64,000 nucleotides of DNA from Geomonas ferrireducens (GTDB lineage: Bacteria > Desulfobacterota > Desulfuromonadia > Geobacterales > Geobacteraceae): the NCBI RefSeq assembly GCF_004917065.1, contig NZ_SSYA01000001.1, positions 619,001 to 683,000 of the forward strand. Direction: 5' to 3'. This document shows, in pieces, positions 8,555-15,855 of the stretch. Positions within the stretch are counted from its first letter, which is position 1, and each line of letters opens with the position of its first letter. A program made the position numbers and the translations under genes. The notes beneath the pieces are model-generated. The model worked only from the letters and a program-made list of their open reading frames with translations. It searched no databases and was not told the DNA's origin.

Positions 8555-10081
8555 TTACCATTTTCTTCGCCAGGAGAGCCAGGCGCGCAGAAGCCTCTGT
8601 ACGAATGGGGTGAGCCGGCGGCGCTGGTGGAGGTCGGCGAGCTTTTTGAGCACCTCGGCCTGGGTGGGATAGGGGTGGATGGTGTTGCCGATGGCGGTAA
8701 GCCCCAGACCGGAGGAGATGGCGAGGGTGACCTCGCCGATCATCTCCCCGGCGTGCCTCGCCACGATGGTCGCGCCGAGGATGGCGTCGCTCCCCTTCTT
8801 CAGGTGCACCCGTGCGAACCCTTCCTCTTCGCCGTCCAAAACCGCCCGGTCCACATCGGAAAGCGGGACAGTGAGGGTGTCGATCGCCACGCCGCGAGCA
8901 AGGGCGTCCGCCTCGGTTACCCCCACGTGCGCCACCTCCGGATCGGTGTAGGTGCACCACGGGACGGTAAGGGCGGAGTTGCGGCGCCTTCCCATGAAGA
9001 GCGCGTTTGCGATGACGATGCGCGCCTGGGCATCCGCCGTGTGGGTGAACCTGAGGCGGGAGCAGACGTCCCCGGCGGCGTAGATGCGCGGGTTGGAGGT
9101 GCGCAGCGTGTCGTCCACCCGCACCCCCTCACGGTCATAGCCAACCCCGGCAAGATCGAGCCCAAGCCCCTCGACGTTGGGGGCGCGCCCGGCGCCGACC
9201 AGGATGGCGTCCACCTCGAGCTCGAAGGGCCGCCCCGCACGCTCCAGATGCAGGATCTTCCCGTTCGCCCGTGCCTCGACCGATGTGACCCCGGTCTCAA
9301 GGTGCACCTCGATTCCTTCGCGCAGGAAAGCCCGGAGCATCAGTGAGGAGGCGTCGGCCTCGTCGCGCGCGAGGAGCCGCCCGCCGTGCTCTATGAGATG
9401 GACCCGCGCACCGAAGCGGGCAAAGCCCTGGGCGAGCTCGCAGCCGATCGGGCCGCCCCCGATCACCGCCAGCCGCCGCGGCATTTCGGTGAGCGAGAAG
9501 ACGGTCTCGTTGGTGAGGTATCCCACCTCGGTGAGGCCGTGTATGGCCGGGGCCGCGGCCCTGGCACCGGTGCAGACGGCGGCTCTCGCGAAGGAAAGCG
9601 TCGCGCCGGCGACCTCGATGCGGTCGGGCCCGGTGAAGCGCCCCGCCCCGAAGAAGACATCGACGCCCAGCTCGTCCCGAAAGCGCCTGGCGGAGTCGTG
9701 CCCGCTGAGCCCCGCCCTCAGCCTGCGCAGTCGCTCCATGGCCGCGCCGAAGTTCCCTGCCGTCCCCTCCCCCCCGGTCACGCCGAAGGGCGCGCCGCTG
9801 CGGGCGTCGAAGACGGCGCGCGCCGCCTTAAGGAACGCTTTCGAGGGTACGCAGCCGACGTTCAGGCAGTCTCCACCCATGAAACCGCGCTCGATCAGGG
9901 CTACCTTTCCCCCCAAAGCGGCCGCACCCGCGGCGCAGACGAGACCGGCGGTGCCGGCGCCTATGACGACCAGGTTGTAGCGCCCGGCAGGCTCGGGGTT
10001 CACCCAGTCCGCTGGATGTACGTTGTCAGCGAGCAGACGATTTTCCTCTGTATCGGGTTCCATCCCGTGACGCGTGCTCAT
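8555..10081 (-). CDS. Mercuric-reductase/dihydrolipoamide-dehydrogenase-like flavoprotein disulfide oxidoreductase
   Basis: FAD-dependent pyridine nucleotide disulfide oxidoreductase, class I, cytoplasmic. The 508-residue product has a 35-residue N-terminal extension, an FAD-binding VVIGAGTAGLVCA (about 38-50) and the redox-active pair C72/C77 in GGDCLNVGCVPSKA. It also has an NAD(P) fold (AVIGGGPIGCELAQGFARFG), a second FAD motif (IYAAGDV) and the C-terminal HPYPTQAE, whose His-Glu acts as base. It lacks the N-terminal heavy-metal domain and C-terminal Cys pair of MerA, so mercury reduction is unlikely. It could supply E3 activity to the nearby 2-oxoacid dehydrogenase, but the GGDCLN variant and coupling to TVP38 point to a separate, uncharacterised subgroup. 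Start ATG 10081 follows GAGGGG. Confidence 0.85.
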   Translation of the reverse strand: MSTRHGMEPDTEENRLLADNVHPADWVNPEPAGRYNLVVIGAGTAGLVCAAGAAALGGKVALIERGFMGGDCLNVGCVPSKAFLKAARAVFDARSGAPFGVTGGEGTAGNFGAAMERLRRLRAGLSGHDSARRFRDELGVDVFFGAGRFTGPDRIEVAGATLSFARAAVCTGARAAAPAIHGLTEVGYLTNETVFSLTEMPRRLAVIGGGPIGCELAQGFARFGARVHLIEHGGRLLARDEADASSLMLRAFLREGIEVHLETGVTSVEARANGKILHLERAGRPFELEVDAILVGAGRAPNVEGLGLDLAGVGYDREGVRVDDTLRTSNPRIYAAGDVCSRLRFTHTADAQARIVIANALFMGRRRNSALTVPWCTYTDPEVAHVGVTEADALARGVAIDTLTVPLSDVDRAVLDGEEEGFARVHLKKGSDAILGATIVARHAGEMIGEVTLAISSGLGLTAIGNTIHPYPTQAEVLKKLADLHQRRRLTPFVQRLLRAWLSWRRKW

Positions 10082-10302
10082 ACCGTTTCCCCTCGCTGGC
10101 TCAGCGCCCTCCCCTGCAGGAACTCCCGGTAAAACCGAAACAATGTGCCGCTTCGCATGAAGCTTCGCTTCGATAATTCCCGGTGCAGTTTTACCATAAT
10201 TACCTTATCATTTTCCTCAGAATGACGAAGTTATACAAGGAGCCTTTTCCCACCCTGCTGCCAGCGAGTGTGACGACATCGCTGATCTGCAGCGTAAGCT
10301 AA

Positions 10303-10316
10303 AGCCCCCCGGGGCT
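10303..10316 (+). other. Short GC hairpin in the leader of the GGDEF-EAL gene
   Basis: agcccc and ggggct pair around a 2-nt loop, 18 nt before the start codon and just 5' of the GGAGGAA Shine-Dalgarno. It could modulate initiation, but no known riboswitch fold was recognised. The rest of 10082-10334, between divergent genes, is moderately AT-rich and probably carries both promoters. Confidence 0.3.
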
Positions 10317-10334
10317 GAGAGCACGGAGGAACCC

Positions 10335-12911
10335 ATGAGCGGTGCAGATTCAGACACCAACAGCTCCGGGACCAGTTACGACAGCAGAAAAGAGGCGAAA
10401 AGGATGAGTTTCAAGGCGAACCACCTTCCCCGCAAGGCGCTCGCCGCCGAATTGGAGCTTTACAACGACCTCTACGAGTCCACCCCCATCGCCCACTTCA
10501 CCCTGGACCGCTTCGGCGTGATCCGCGGCACGAACCAGACGAGCGCCGACCTCCTTCGCACGGAGAGGGAAACCCTTCTGGGTCGCAGCTTCGAGGACCT
10601 GGTCGACGACTCCTCGCGCCCTACCATCGCTTCCCTTTTAAGCAGGCTCTCCGGTGCAGACGCCCGGGCAAGCTGCGAGGTGAGCCTCCTCGTGGAGGGC
10701 GCCCAGGCGCCGCGGGTGCGCATCGAGGCGCGTTCCTGCCGCGAAGGGTGGGAGTACCGGCTGGCCCTTGTGGACATCACGGAGAGCAGGCGGGCCGCCG
10801 AGGCGCTCGAAGTTTCCGAGGCGCGCTACCGCGGGCTGTTCGAGGCCGCCAAGGACGGCATCATGATCGTTGATGCGGCCAGCGGCGAGATCACCGACGT
10901 GAACCCCTCCATGATCCGCATGCTCGGGTGCGGCAGGGAGCAACTCGTCGGGCACAAGCTGTGGAACGTCCCCTCCCTGAGCGCCATCGCCGCGAACCAG
11001 ACCGAGTTCGCCATGCTGCACTACAACGATTTCATGCACAACATCGACCAGCACCTGGAAACCTACGACGGGCGCAGCATCGCGGTCGAGGTGATCAGCA
11101 ACAGCTACCGCGTCAACGAGACCACCGTGCTGCAGTTCAATATCCGCGACATCACCATCAGGAAGAATGCGGAGGATGCTCTGCTCAAGAGCGAGGAGCA
11201 GTGCCGCACCATCGTAAGCAACATAAACGAGTACGTCTACAGCGTCCGCTTCGAAAACGGCGACATCAAGTCGGTCTACCACAGCCCCAAGTGCCTCGAC
11301 ATCACAGGCTACACCCCCGAGGAGTACTACAAGGACCCGCTTTTGTGGTTCACCATGATCCACGAGGAAGACCGAAACCAGGTGGTGCAGTTCCTGAACA
11401 GCATCTTCGCCGGCGAGGACCAGGAACCGATCAGGCACCGCATCGTGCACAAGGACGGCTCGGTGCGCTGGATCCTGAACAACTGCGCCGTGCAGCGGGC
11501 CAGGAGAGGGGAAAAGGTCAGCATCTCGCGTCTGGACGGCTTCATCCTGGACATCACCGACATCAAAAGGGCAGAGGAGAACATCTTTTTCCTGGCGCAC
11601 CACGACCCGCTCACAAAGCTACCCAACCGCAGCACCCTCTACGCTAAGATCGAGCAGGTCATCTCGGTCGCGCTGAGGAACAGGCGCAACGTGGCACTTT
11701 TGTTTCTCGACATCGACGGGTTCAAGCAGATCAACGACTCGATGGGGCACGACGTTGGGGACCGGCTGCTGCAGACCGTGGCGCGAAAACTAAGCGACTG
11801 CACCCGCTCCTGCGACGTGGTTGCGCGGCTTGGGGGGGACGAGTTCGTCGTCGTGCTTTGGGACTGCGGCGTCACCGAAACCACGCTGGTCGCCGAGAAG
11901 ATCATCAACGCAGGGTTCCCGCTGCAGGGGACCAACATCATGGTCACCCCTAGCATCGGCATCAGCATCTTCCCGGAGGACGGCAAGGACTACCTCGCCC
12001 TTTTGAAGCACGCCGACATAGCCATGTACCACGCCAAGAAAACGGGTGGGAACAATTTCCAGTTCTTCACCCCGCGCCTGAACCAGATGGCCCACGAGCG
12101 GTTCGCCGTGGAGGCGGAGCTGCGCCGGGCGCTCGAGCATGAGGAGTTCGTGCTGCACTACCAGCCGAAGGTGGACCTGGTGACCGGGCACTTCAGCGGA
12201 ATGGAGGCGCTGATCCGTTGGCAGCACCCGGTGCGCGGCCTCATCATGCCCGAGGAGTTCATCACCATCGCCGAGGAGAGCGGCCTTTTACATCAGATCA
12301 GCAAGTGGATCATCCCGACAGTCTGCCGTCAGATCCAGCAGTGGCAGCAACAGGGGATCGACAAGATCTCCGCGGCGGTCAACCTCTCGGCGAGCTTCTT
12401 CCAGCACCGCGACTTCGAGGAGACCGTCGAGGCATCCCTTCTGGAGACCGGCATCCCGCCGGAATGCCTGGAACTCGAGCTCACCGAGGCGACCATCATG
12501 AGCGACCCGCAACGGGTCCTCGGGAGCATGGCGGCGATGAAGGCGCTCGGGCTGCAGCTCTCCATAGACGACTTCGGCATCGGCTACTCGAGCCTCAGCT
12601 ATCTTAAGAAGCTTCCTGTGGACAAGCTGAAGATCGACCAGTCCTTCATACGGAACATCGCACGGGACCAGGACAACGCCGCCGTCGTACGCGCCGTGAT
12701 TTCGATCGGTCGCAGCATGCAGCTCAAGGTGATCGCGGAGGGGGTCGAAAACGCTTCACAGCTCGCCTGGCTGCAGGCCGAGGGGAGCGAAGAGGCGCAG
12801 GGGTACTACTTCAGCCGCCCGCTGCCGGTACCTAAGATGACGGCGCTTCTGAAGCAGAACGCGAACTTCCTCCACAACCCGCGCGGCCGGGAACAGATGA
12901 AGCAGCATTGA
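10335..12911 (+). CDS. PAS-PAS-PAS-GGDEF-EAL cyclic-di-GMP turnover protein
   Basis: Bifunctional-type c-di-GMP enzyme of 858 residues, apparently cytosolic because no transmembrane segment is visible. Three PAS domains span roughly residues 40-155, 160-280 and 285-415; the third is of the PAS_3 type (RHRIVHKDGSVRWI). The diguanylate cyclase domain retains GGDEF (500-504) and an RSCD inhibitory I-site five residues before it. The EAL domain retains E624-A-L, the Mg-binding DDFGIGYSSL loop and QGYYFSRPL. Both halves therefore look catalytically competent, and the net direction must depend on the PAS inputs. Start at ATG 10335 with GGAGGAA. A strong terminator follows immediately, so it is probably monocistronic. 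Confidence 0.95.
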   Translation: MSGADSDTNSSGTSYDSRKEAKRMSFKANHLPRKALAAELELYNDLYESTPIAHFTLDRFGVIRGTNQTSADLLRTERETLLGRSFEDLVDDSSRPTIASLLSRLSGADARASCEVSLLVEGAQAPRVRIEARSCREGWEYRLALVDITESRRAAEALEVSEARYRGLFEAAKDGIMIVDAASGEITDVNPSMIRMLGCGREQLVGHKLWNVPSLSAIAANQTEFAMLHYNDFMHNIDQHLETYDGRSIAVEVISNSYRVNETTVLQFNIRDITIRKNAEDALLKSEEQCRTIVSNINEYVYSVRFENGDIKSVYHSPKCLDITGYTPEEYYKDPLLWFTMIHEEDRNQVVQFLNSIFAGEDQEPIRHRIVHKDGSVRWILNNCAVQRARRGEKVSISRLDGFILDITDIKRAEENIFFLAHHDPLTKLPNRSTLYAKIEQVISVALRNRRNVALLFLDIDGFKQINDSMGHDVGDRLLQTVARKLSDCTRSCDVVARLGGDEFVVVLWDCGVTETTLVAEKIINAGFPLQGTNIMVTPSIGISIFPEDGKDYLALLKHADIAMYHAKKTGGNNFQFFTPRLNQMAHERFAVEAELRRALEHEEFVLHYQPKVDLVTGHFSGMEALIRWQHPVRGLIMPEEFITIAEESGLLHQISKWIIPTVCRQIQQWQQQGIDKISAAVNLSASFFQHRDFEETVEASLLETGIPPECLELELTEATIMSDPQRVLGSMAAMKALGLQLSIDDFGIGYSSLSYLKKLPVDKLKIDQSFIRNIARDQDNAAVVRAVISIGRSMQLKVIAEGVENASQLAWLQAEGSEEAQGYYFSRPLPVPKMTALLKQNANFLHNPRGREQMKQH

Positions 12912-12920
12912 AAAGTCAAG

Positions 12921-12955
12921 AGGCCGGCAGGGTGATCCCCGCCGGCCTCTTTTTA
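12921..12955 (+). terminator. Rho-independent terminator after the GGDEF-EAL gene
   Basis: gaggccggc (12921-12929) pairs with gccggcctc (12942-12950), extended by ggg/ccc inside, and is followed by TTTTT. It sits 10 bp after the stop codon. Confidence 0.9.
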
Positions 12956-12984
12956 TCCTTCCGGCACACCTGATCGGTACCGGC

Positions 12985-13818
12985 CTAATCCTCGTCCTCT
13001 TCGCCCCCGCTATCTTCTTCGTCATCGCTCCCATTCATGGCAGGGGCGCCCGGCTGAAGCATCCTCATCATCTCCTCGTGGTTACGCTCCATCTCCTCGG
13101 TCATCTCGGCACGTTGCTGCGCCATCCTCTTGACCGTCTCCACCACGAGGTCGAGCTTCTTGTCGGCGGGAGCCTGATCGAGCTCCAGCAGGAGCTCCTC
13201 GAGGTCCTCGTCCTGCTCCTTCGCCCTATCCAGCATCCTTTCCATCATCATGCCGTGCATGCCGGGGGCACCACCACGCGGCCCCATCCCCTGAGGGGAG
13301 CGTCCCGGCATCAGGCCGCAACCGGCCTGGCGGTACCCGGCCAGGAGCGGTTCGAGATGGCTCTTCACCTGGGCCGCATCGATACGGTCGGCGCGCACCA
13401 GATCCTCCAACGCCCTCAGGTGCATCTTCACGTCGATCAGGTGCTGTTCCATCATCTTCTGCCGCTGCGGCGGAAGCTGCATTCCGGCGCGGTACTTTTC
13501 CATCTCTTCCACGCTGCGCCGCATCTCCGCGACGGCAACCCGCGCGAGCTGCGGTGCCACTGGCGCCCCCGCATCGGCGGCTGCATAGAGCAGCTGAGCG
13601 AAGTTGGCCACGTTCCTGTGGTAGGCCATCATGAGCAGGTGCTCCGGAGTACGCGTCATCTCCCGCCGCATGGAGCCTTTCATGATGTAGCCCGGCGACC
13701 CGGGCACCGCATCTTTCATCTGGGGCATATCCGCGTAGGCCGGGGCGGGTTTGTCGGCGGCAAAGGCCGGCAGGGCTGCGAGGAGAAGAATTGCTACTGC
13801 TGCTGACATGCGTTTCAC
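12985..13818 (-). CDS. Met/Glu-rich exported protein of unknown function
   Basis: I do not recognise a family. A GTG start at 13818 is chosen because a perfect AGGAGG sits 7 nt upstream; the in-frame ATG further up lies inside a terminator hairpin. The 277-residue product starts with a Sec signal peptide (cleavage after AFA, about residue 20). Residues 45-150 form a helical region with MRREMTRTPEHLLMMAYHRN and QKMMEQHLIDVKMHL. A Gly/Met segment (PGMHGMMMERM) follows, then a Glu-rich helix and a very acidic tail (DDEEDSGGEEDED). Dense Met and His residues in a periplasmic protein suggest metal (Cu/Ag) binding, but this is inference. It lies downstream of small stress-type membrane proteins. 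Confidence 0.7.
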   Translation of the reverse strand: MKRMSAAVAILLLAALPAFAADKPAPAYADMPQMKDAVPGSPGYIMKGSMRREMTRTPEHLLMMAYHRNVANFAQLLYAAADAGAPVAPQLARVAVAEMRRSVEEMEKYRAGMQLPPQRQKMMEQHLIDVKMHLRALEDLVRADRIDAAQVKSHLEPLLAGYRQAGCGLMPGRSPQGMGPRGGAPGMHGMMMERMLDRAKEQDEDLEELLLELDQAPADKKLDLVVETVKRMAQQRAEMTEEMERNHEEMMRMLQPGAPAMNGSDDEEDSGGEEDED

Positions 13819-13834
13819 GGTTTGTCCTCCTTTC

Positions 13835-13858
13835 AAAAAAAGGCCGGGTTGACCCGGC
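13835..13858 (-). terminator. Intrinsic terminator immediately before the Met-rich gene (possible attenuator)
   Basis: On the minus strand GCCGGG-TCAA-CCCGGC is followed by a run of seven T. The T-run ends only about 5 nt before the AGGAGG Shine-Dalgarno of the GTG-started gene. It would end transcripts from the small-protein genes upstream (13891-14287), or attenuate a transcript that includes the Met-rich gene. Confidence 0.75.
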
Positions 13859-13890
13859 TCAATGGATGTCGATGACGGTAGTTAAAACAG

Positions 13891-14040
13891 TCACAGTGGC
13901 CGTTGTTTCTGGATCAGGTTCAGTATAACAAGTATCCCGGCAATCCCAAGCAGCAGATGGAGGTATCCGCCGAAGGTATAGTGGGTCACCAGACCGATCA
14001 GCCACACAACGAGCAATACCACGATGATTGCCTTGAGCAT
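13891..14040 (-). CDS. Small lmo0937-type membrane protein (49 residues)
   Basis: A 49-residue hydrophobic peptide with two membrane segments (AIIVVLLVVWLIGLVTHY and LHLLLGIAGILVILNLIQ). It matches the general pattern of the lmo0937 family of small membrane proteins often found beside stress genes. The start at ATG 14040 is fixed by GGAGGTGGGC directly upstream. It lies 55 bp after the next small membrane protein gene and before an intrinsic terminator. Function unknown. Confidence 0.75.
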   Translation of the reverse strand: MLKAIIVVLLVVWLIGLVTHYTFGGYLHLLLGIAGILVILNLIQKQRPL

Positions 14041-14095
14041 GCCCACCTCCGCCGGAAAGCTTCCGGCCCGCCCTATCAAGGGGCGTCAGCCGCTG

Positions 14096-14287
14096 TTACT
14101 TCCCGACCCTAAGCCTGGTGAGATTTTCCATCAGGCCGAACACGTTCAAAAGCCAAAGGACCACGACGATGACAACGACGGCGTTGAGAATGGACTTGAT
14201 CGAGCCTGCCATGGGGATGAAGGTATTGACGAGCCACAGCAGGACGCCGACCACGATGAGAACGAGCAGCACGTGCACCAAGGGCAT
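14096..14287 (-). CDS. Small Thivi_2564-type membrane protein (63 residues)
   Basis: The 63-residue product has two hydrophobic helices (VLLVLIVVGVLLWLVNTF and ILNAVVVIVVVLWLLNVF) joined by a short IPMAGSIKS loop. This pattern is typical of the Thivi_2564 small membrane protein family. Start ATG 14287 is preceded by GAGGAGGTG. It is co-oriented with CsbD upstream and the 49-residue peptide downstream, suggesting a small stress-responsive operon. Function unknown. Confidence 0.75.
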   Translation of the reverse strand: MPLVHVLLVLIVVGVLLWLVNTFIPMAGSIKSILNAVVVIVVVLWLLNVFGLMENLTRLRVGK

Positions 14288-14436
14288 GACGAACACCTCC
14301 TCTTTCGGTCCGGCTGACCTTCGCCCTTTGCAGGGCATCCCAGATCGCCAGCAGAGCGACCGCAGCCACCGCCGCCTGGAGAGCGGCGGCCAGCGCCCCG
14401 GCACTGTTTCCACCCGGTGGCAGGCCAGGTGTGGCG

Positions 14437-14616
14437 CTATTTCTCCAGATCCTTCTCCGCCTTACCGACGTCTTTCTGAATCTTGCCGGTTATCTTCTCC
14501 CCCCTGCCTTGATGTTCCATGGAGACATTACGGGTGGTCTTACCGACCGTTTCCTTTGCTTGACCCTTCAGTTCCTGCAGTTTTCCTTTGCTCTGGTCTT
14601 TCGTGCTTGCTTTCAT
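14437..14616 (-). CDS. CsbD-family stress-response protein
   Basis: Small hydrophilic Lys/Glu-rich protein of 59 residues beginning MKASTKDQSKGKLQELKG and containing GQAKETVGK and GKAEKDLEK. These are the short repeats typical of the CsbD family, induced by general stress in many bacteria with unknown biochemical function. The start ATG 14616 has GGAGGT upstream. It appears to lead the small-protein cluster. The 149-bp gap before the next gene has an open frame containing a hydrophobic stretch but no convincing start codon. Confidence 0.85.
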   Translation of the reverse strand: MKASTKDQSKGKLQELKGQAKETVGKTTRNVSMEHQGRGEKITGKIQKDVGKAEKDLEK

Positions 14617-14856
14617 GGTGTACCTCCTGAGCGATACCTCTTGGCCGGAAGATGCTGGCTAATCAGTGACTGCGGTCGCTCTGCTGGCGATCGACGCGCC
14701 GGCGGCTGTGGAATCGCGCAAAGACATCATTAAATAGCACCAATCAAACCCGACAAAGTGTATAGTGCCGACTTTTGCTGTCAAGCGGGAACAAGGGGTG
14801 AAAAGCGGAGCAGCCGGCAGTGCCGGCTCTTTCTTGAAAGGGAAGACGGGGGGAGG

Positions 14857-15084
14857 TTACTTCTTCTTTTTTGGGGAAACGGTGAATTTGGCGTGGTGCG
14901 GGTGACGGCACAGGAACTGATGTCCGAAGGCGAGCGCATGCTCACAGAAACGGTTCTTCACAAGACAGATGGAGAAGCTGTCAACGAGCGCATTGGTGCG
15001 GCAAGTTGTGCGGCACTCCTCCAAAGCCTCGGCATCGGTAGCCTGGCTTTCGTCCTTTTCCTTTTCTTGTTCCTGATCGGGCAT
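14857..15084 (-). CDS. Small Cys/His-rich protein (75 residues), probably metal-binding
   Basis: No family name recognised. The product starts MPDQEQEKEKDESQATDA and then has ordered cysteines and histidines: EECRTTCRTN, SICLVKNRFCEHALAFGH, FLCRHPHHAKF. It ends in SPKKKK. This arrangement resembles a small zinc- or metal-binding fold and is unlikely to be random. GGAG 8 nt upstream supports ATG 15084. The opposite strand has a 116-codon frame with no recognisable features. The region 14617-14856 before it contains no other gene that I can support. Confidence 0.55.
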   Translation of the reverse strand: MPDQEQEKEKDESQATDAEALEECRTTCRTNALVDSFSICLVKNRFCEHALAFGHQFLCRHPHHAKFTVSPKKKK

Positions 15085-15192
15085 GCTTCACTCCTGGCAC
15101 AGTGGTAACTAAGCCATGACAAAGCCAGTATTAAGGGAAGCGCCCGCACAAATAAATAGGTCAATAAGCAGAGAAGGATGCCAGTACTCACA

Positions 15193-15843
15193 TCACTTCA
15201 ACGAGGTCAGCCCCTGCCTTACCGCGTACTTGGTGAGTTCCGCTATGCTGAAGAGGTCCAGCTTCTTCATGATGCTGTGCCGCTGGTTCTCGACGGTCTT
15301 GACACTTACGCCGAAGGCGAAGGCGATCTCCTTGGCGTTGCTGCCGTTGGCTATCAGTTGCAGGATCTCCCTTTCGCGCGCGGAGAGGTTCTCATAGGTA
15401 GCAGGCACCTCGTCCGGGATGCGCTGCAAGTACTCCTTGATGAGGAGGGTGGTCACCCTCGGGGGGAGGTAGGTCTCCCCGGCGGCGACGGCCCTAATCG
15501 CGCTCGCCAGCTCGGCGAAGGCCGCATCCTTCAGGACATAGCCGTTCGCACCCGCCTTAAGGACCTCCACCACGAAACGGCGGTCGGACTCCATGGAGAG
15601 CGCCAGCACCTTCACCTCTGGGAACTCGGCCATGATGCTGCGCGTGGCATCGATGCCGTTCACGTCCGGCATGGATATGTCCATCACAATGACGTCGGGG
15701 CGCTCCTTGCGCGTCAGGCCGATCGCCTCGGCGCCGGTCCCGGCTTCCGCGCTCACCATCATATCCTCTTCCTTGTCGATCAATGCGCGCAGCCCCTGCC
15801 GGACGATGGCATGGTCATCGGCGATCAAAATCTTCATCTTCAT
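15193..15843 (-). CDS. NarL/LuxR-family response regulator
   Basis: DNA-binding two-component regulator of 216 residues. The receiver domain (1-120) has acidic residues D9/D10, phospho-acceptor D55 in VIVMDISMPDVNG and a conserved Lys in YVLKDA. The C-terminal LuxR-type helix-turn-helix (about 150-212) contains LSAREREILQLIANGSNAKEIA and VSVKTVENQR. The start at 15843 follows GAGGAGGAGACAA. It lies 12 bp behind the sensor kinase gene, which itself overlaps a substrate-binding lipoprotein gene, so the kinase is its obvious partner. Confidence 0.95.
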   Translation of the reverse strand: MKMKILIADDHAIVRQGLRALIDKEEDMMVSAEAGTGAEAIGLTRKERPDVIVMDISMPDVNGIDATRSIMAEFPEVKVLALSMESDRRFVVEVLKAGANGYVLKDAAFAELASAIRAVAAGETYLPPRVTTLLIKEYLQRIPDEVPATYENLSAREREILQLIANGSNAKEIAFAFGVSVKTVENQRHSIMKKLDLFSIAELTKYAVRQGLTSLK

Positions 15844-15855
15844 TTGTCTCCTCCT

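Noticed and set aside
8555-10081. Annotation as a true mercuric reductase
   Set aside because: The N-terminal metal-binding domain and C-terminal Cys pair needed to handle Hg(II) are absent, and there are no mer genes nearby.
14109-14436. Possible extra small membrane protein with a hydrophobic AALQAAVAAVALLAIWDALQ stretch in another frame
   Set aside because: No supported start codon or Shine-Dalgarno. The frame continues as a shadow of the Thivi_2564-type gene. It could be a short real peptide, but the evidence is too thin.
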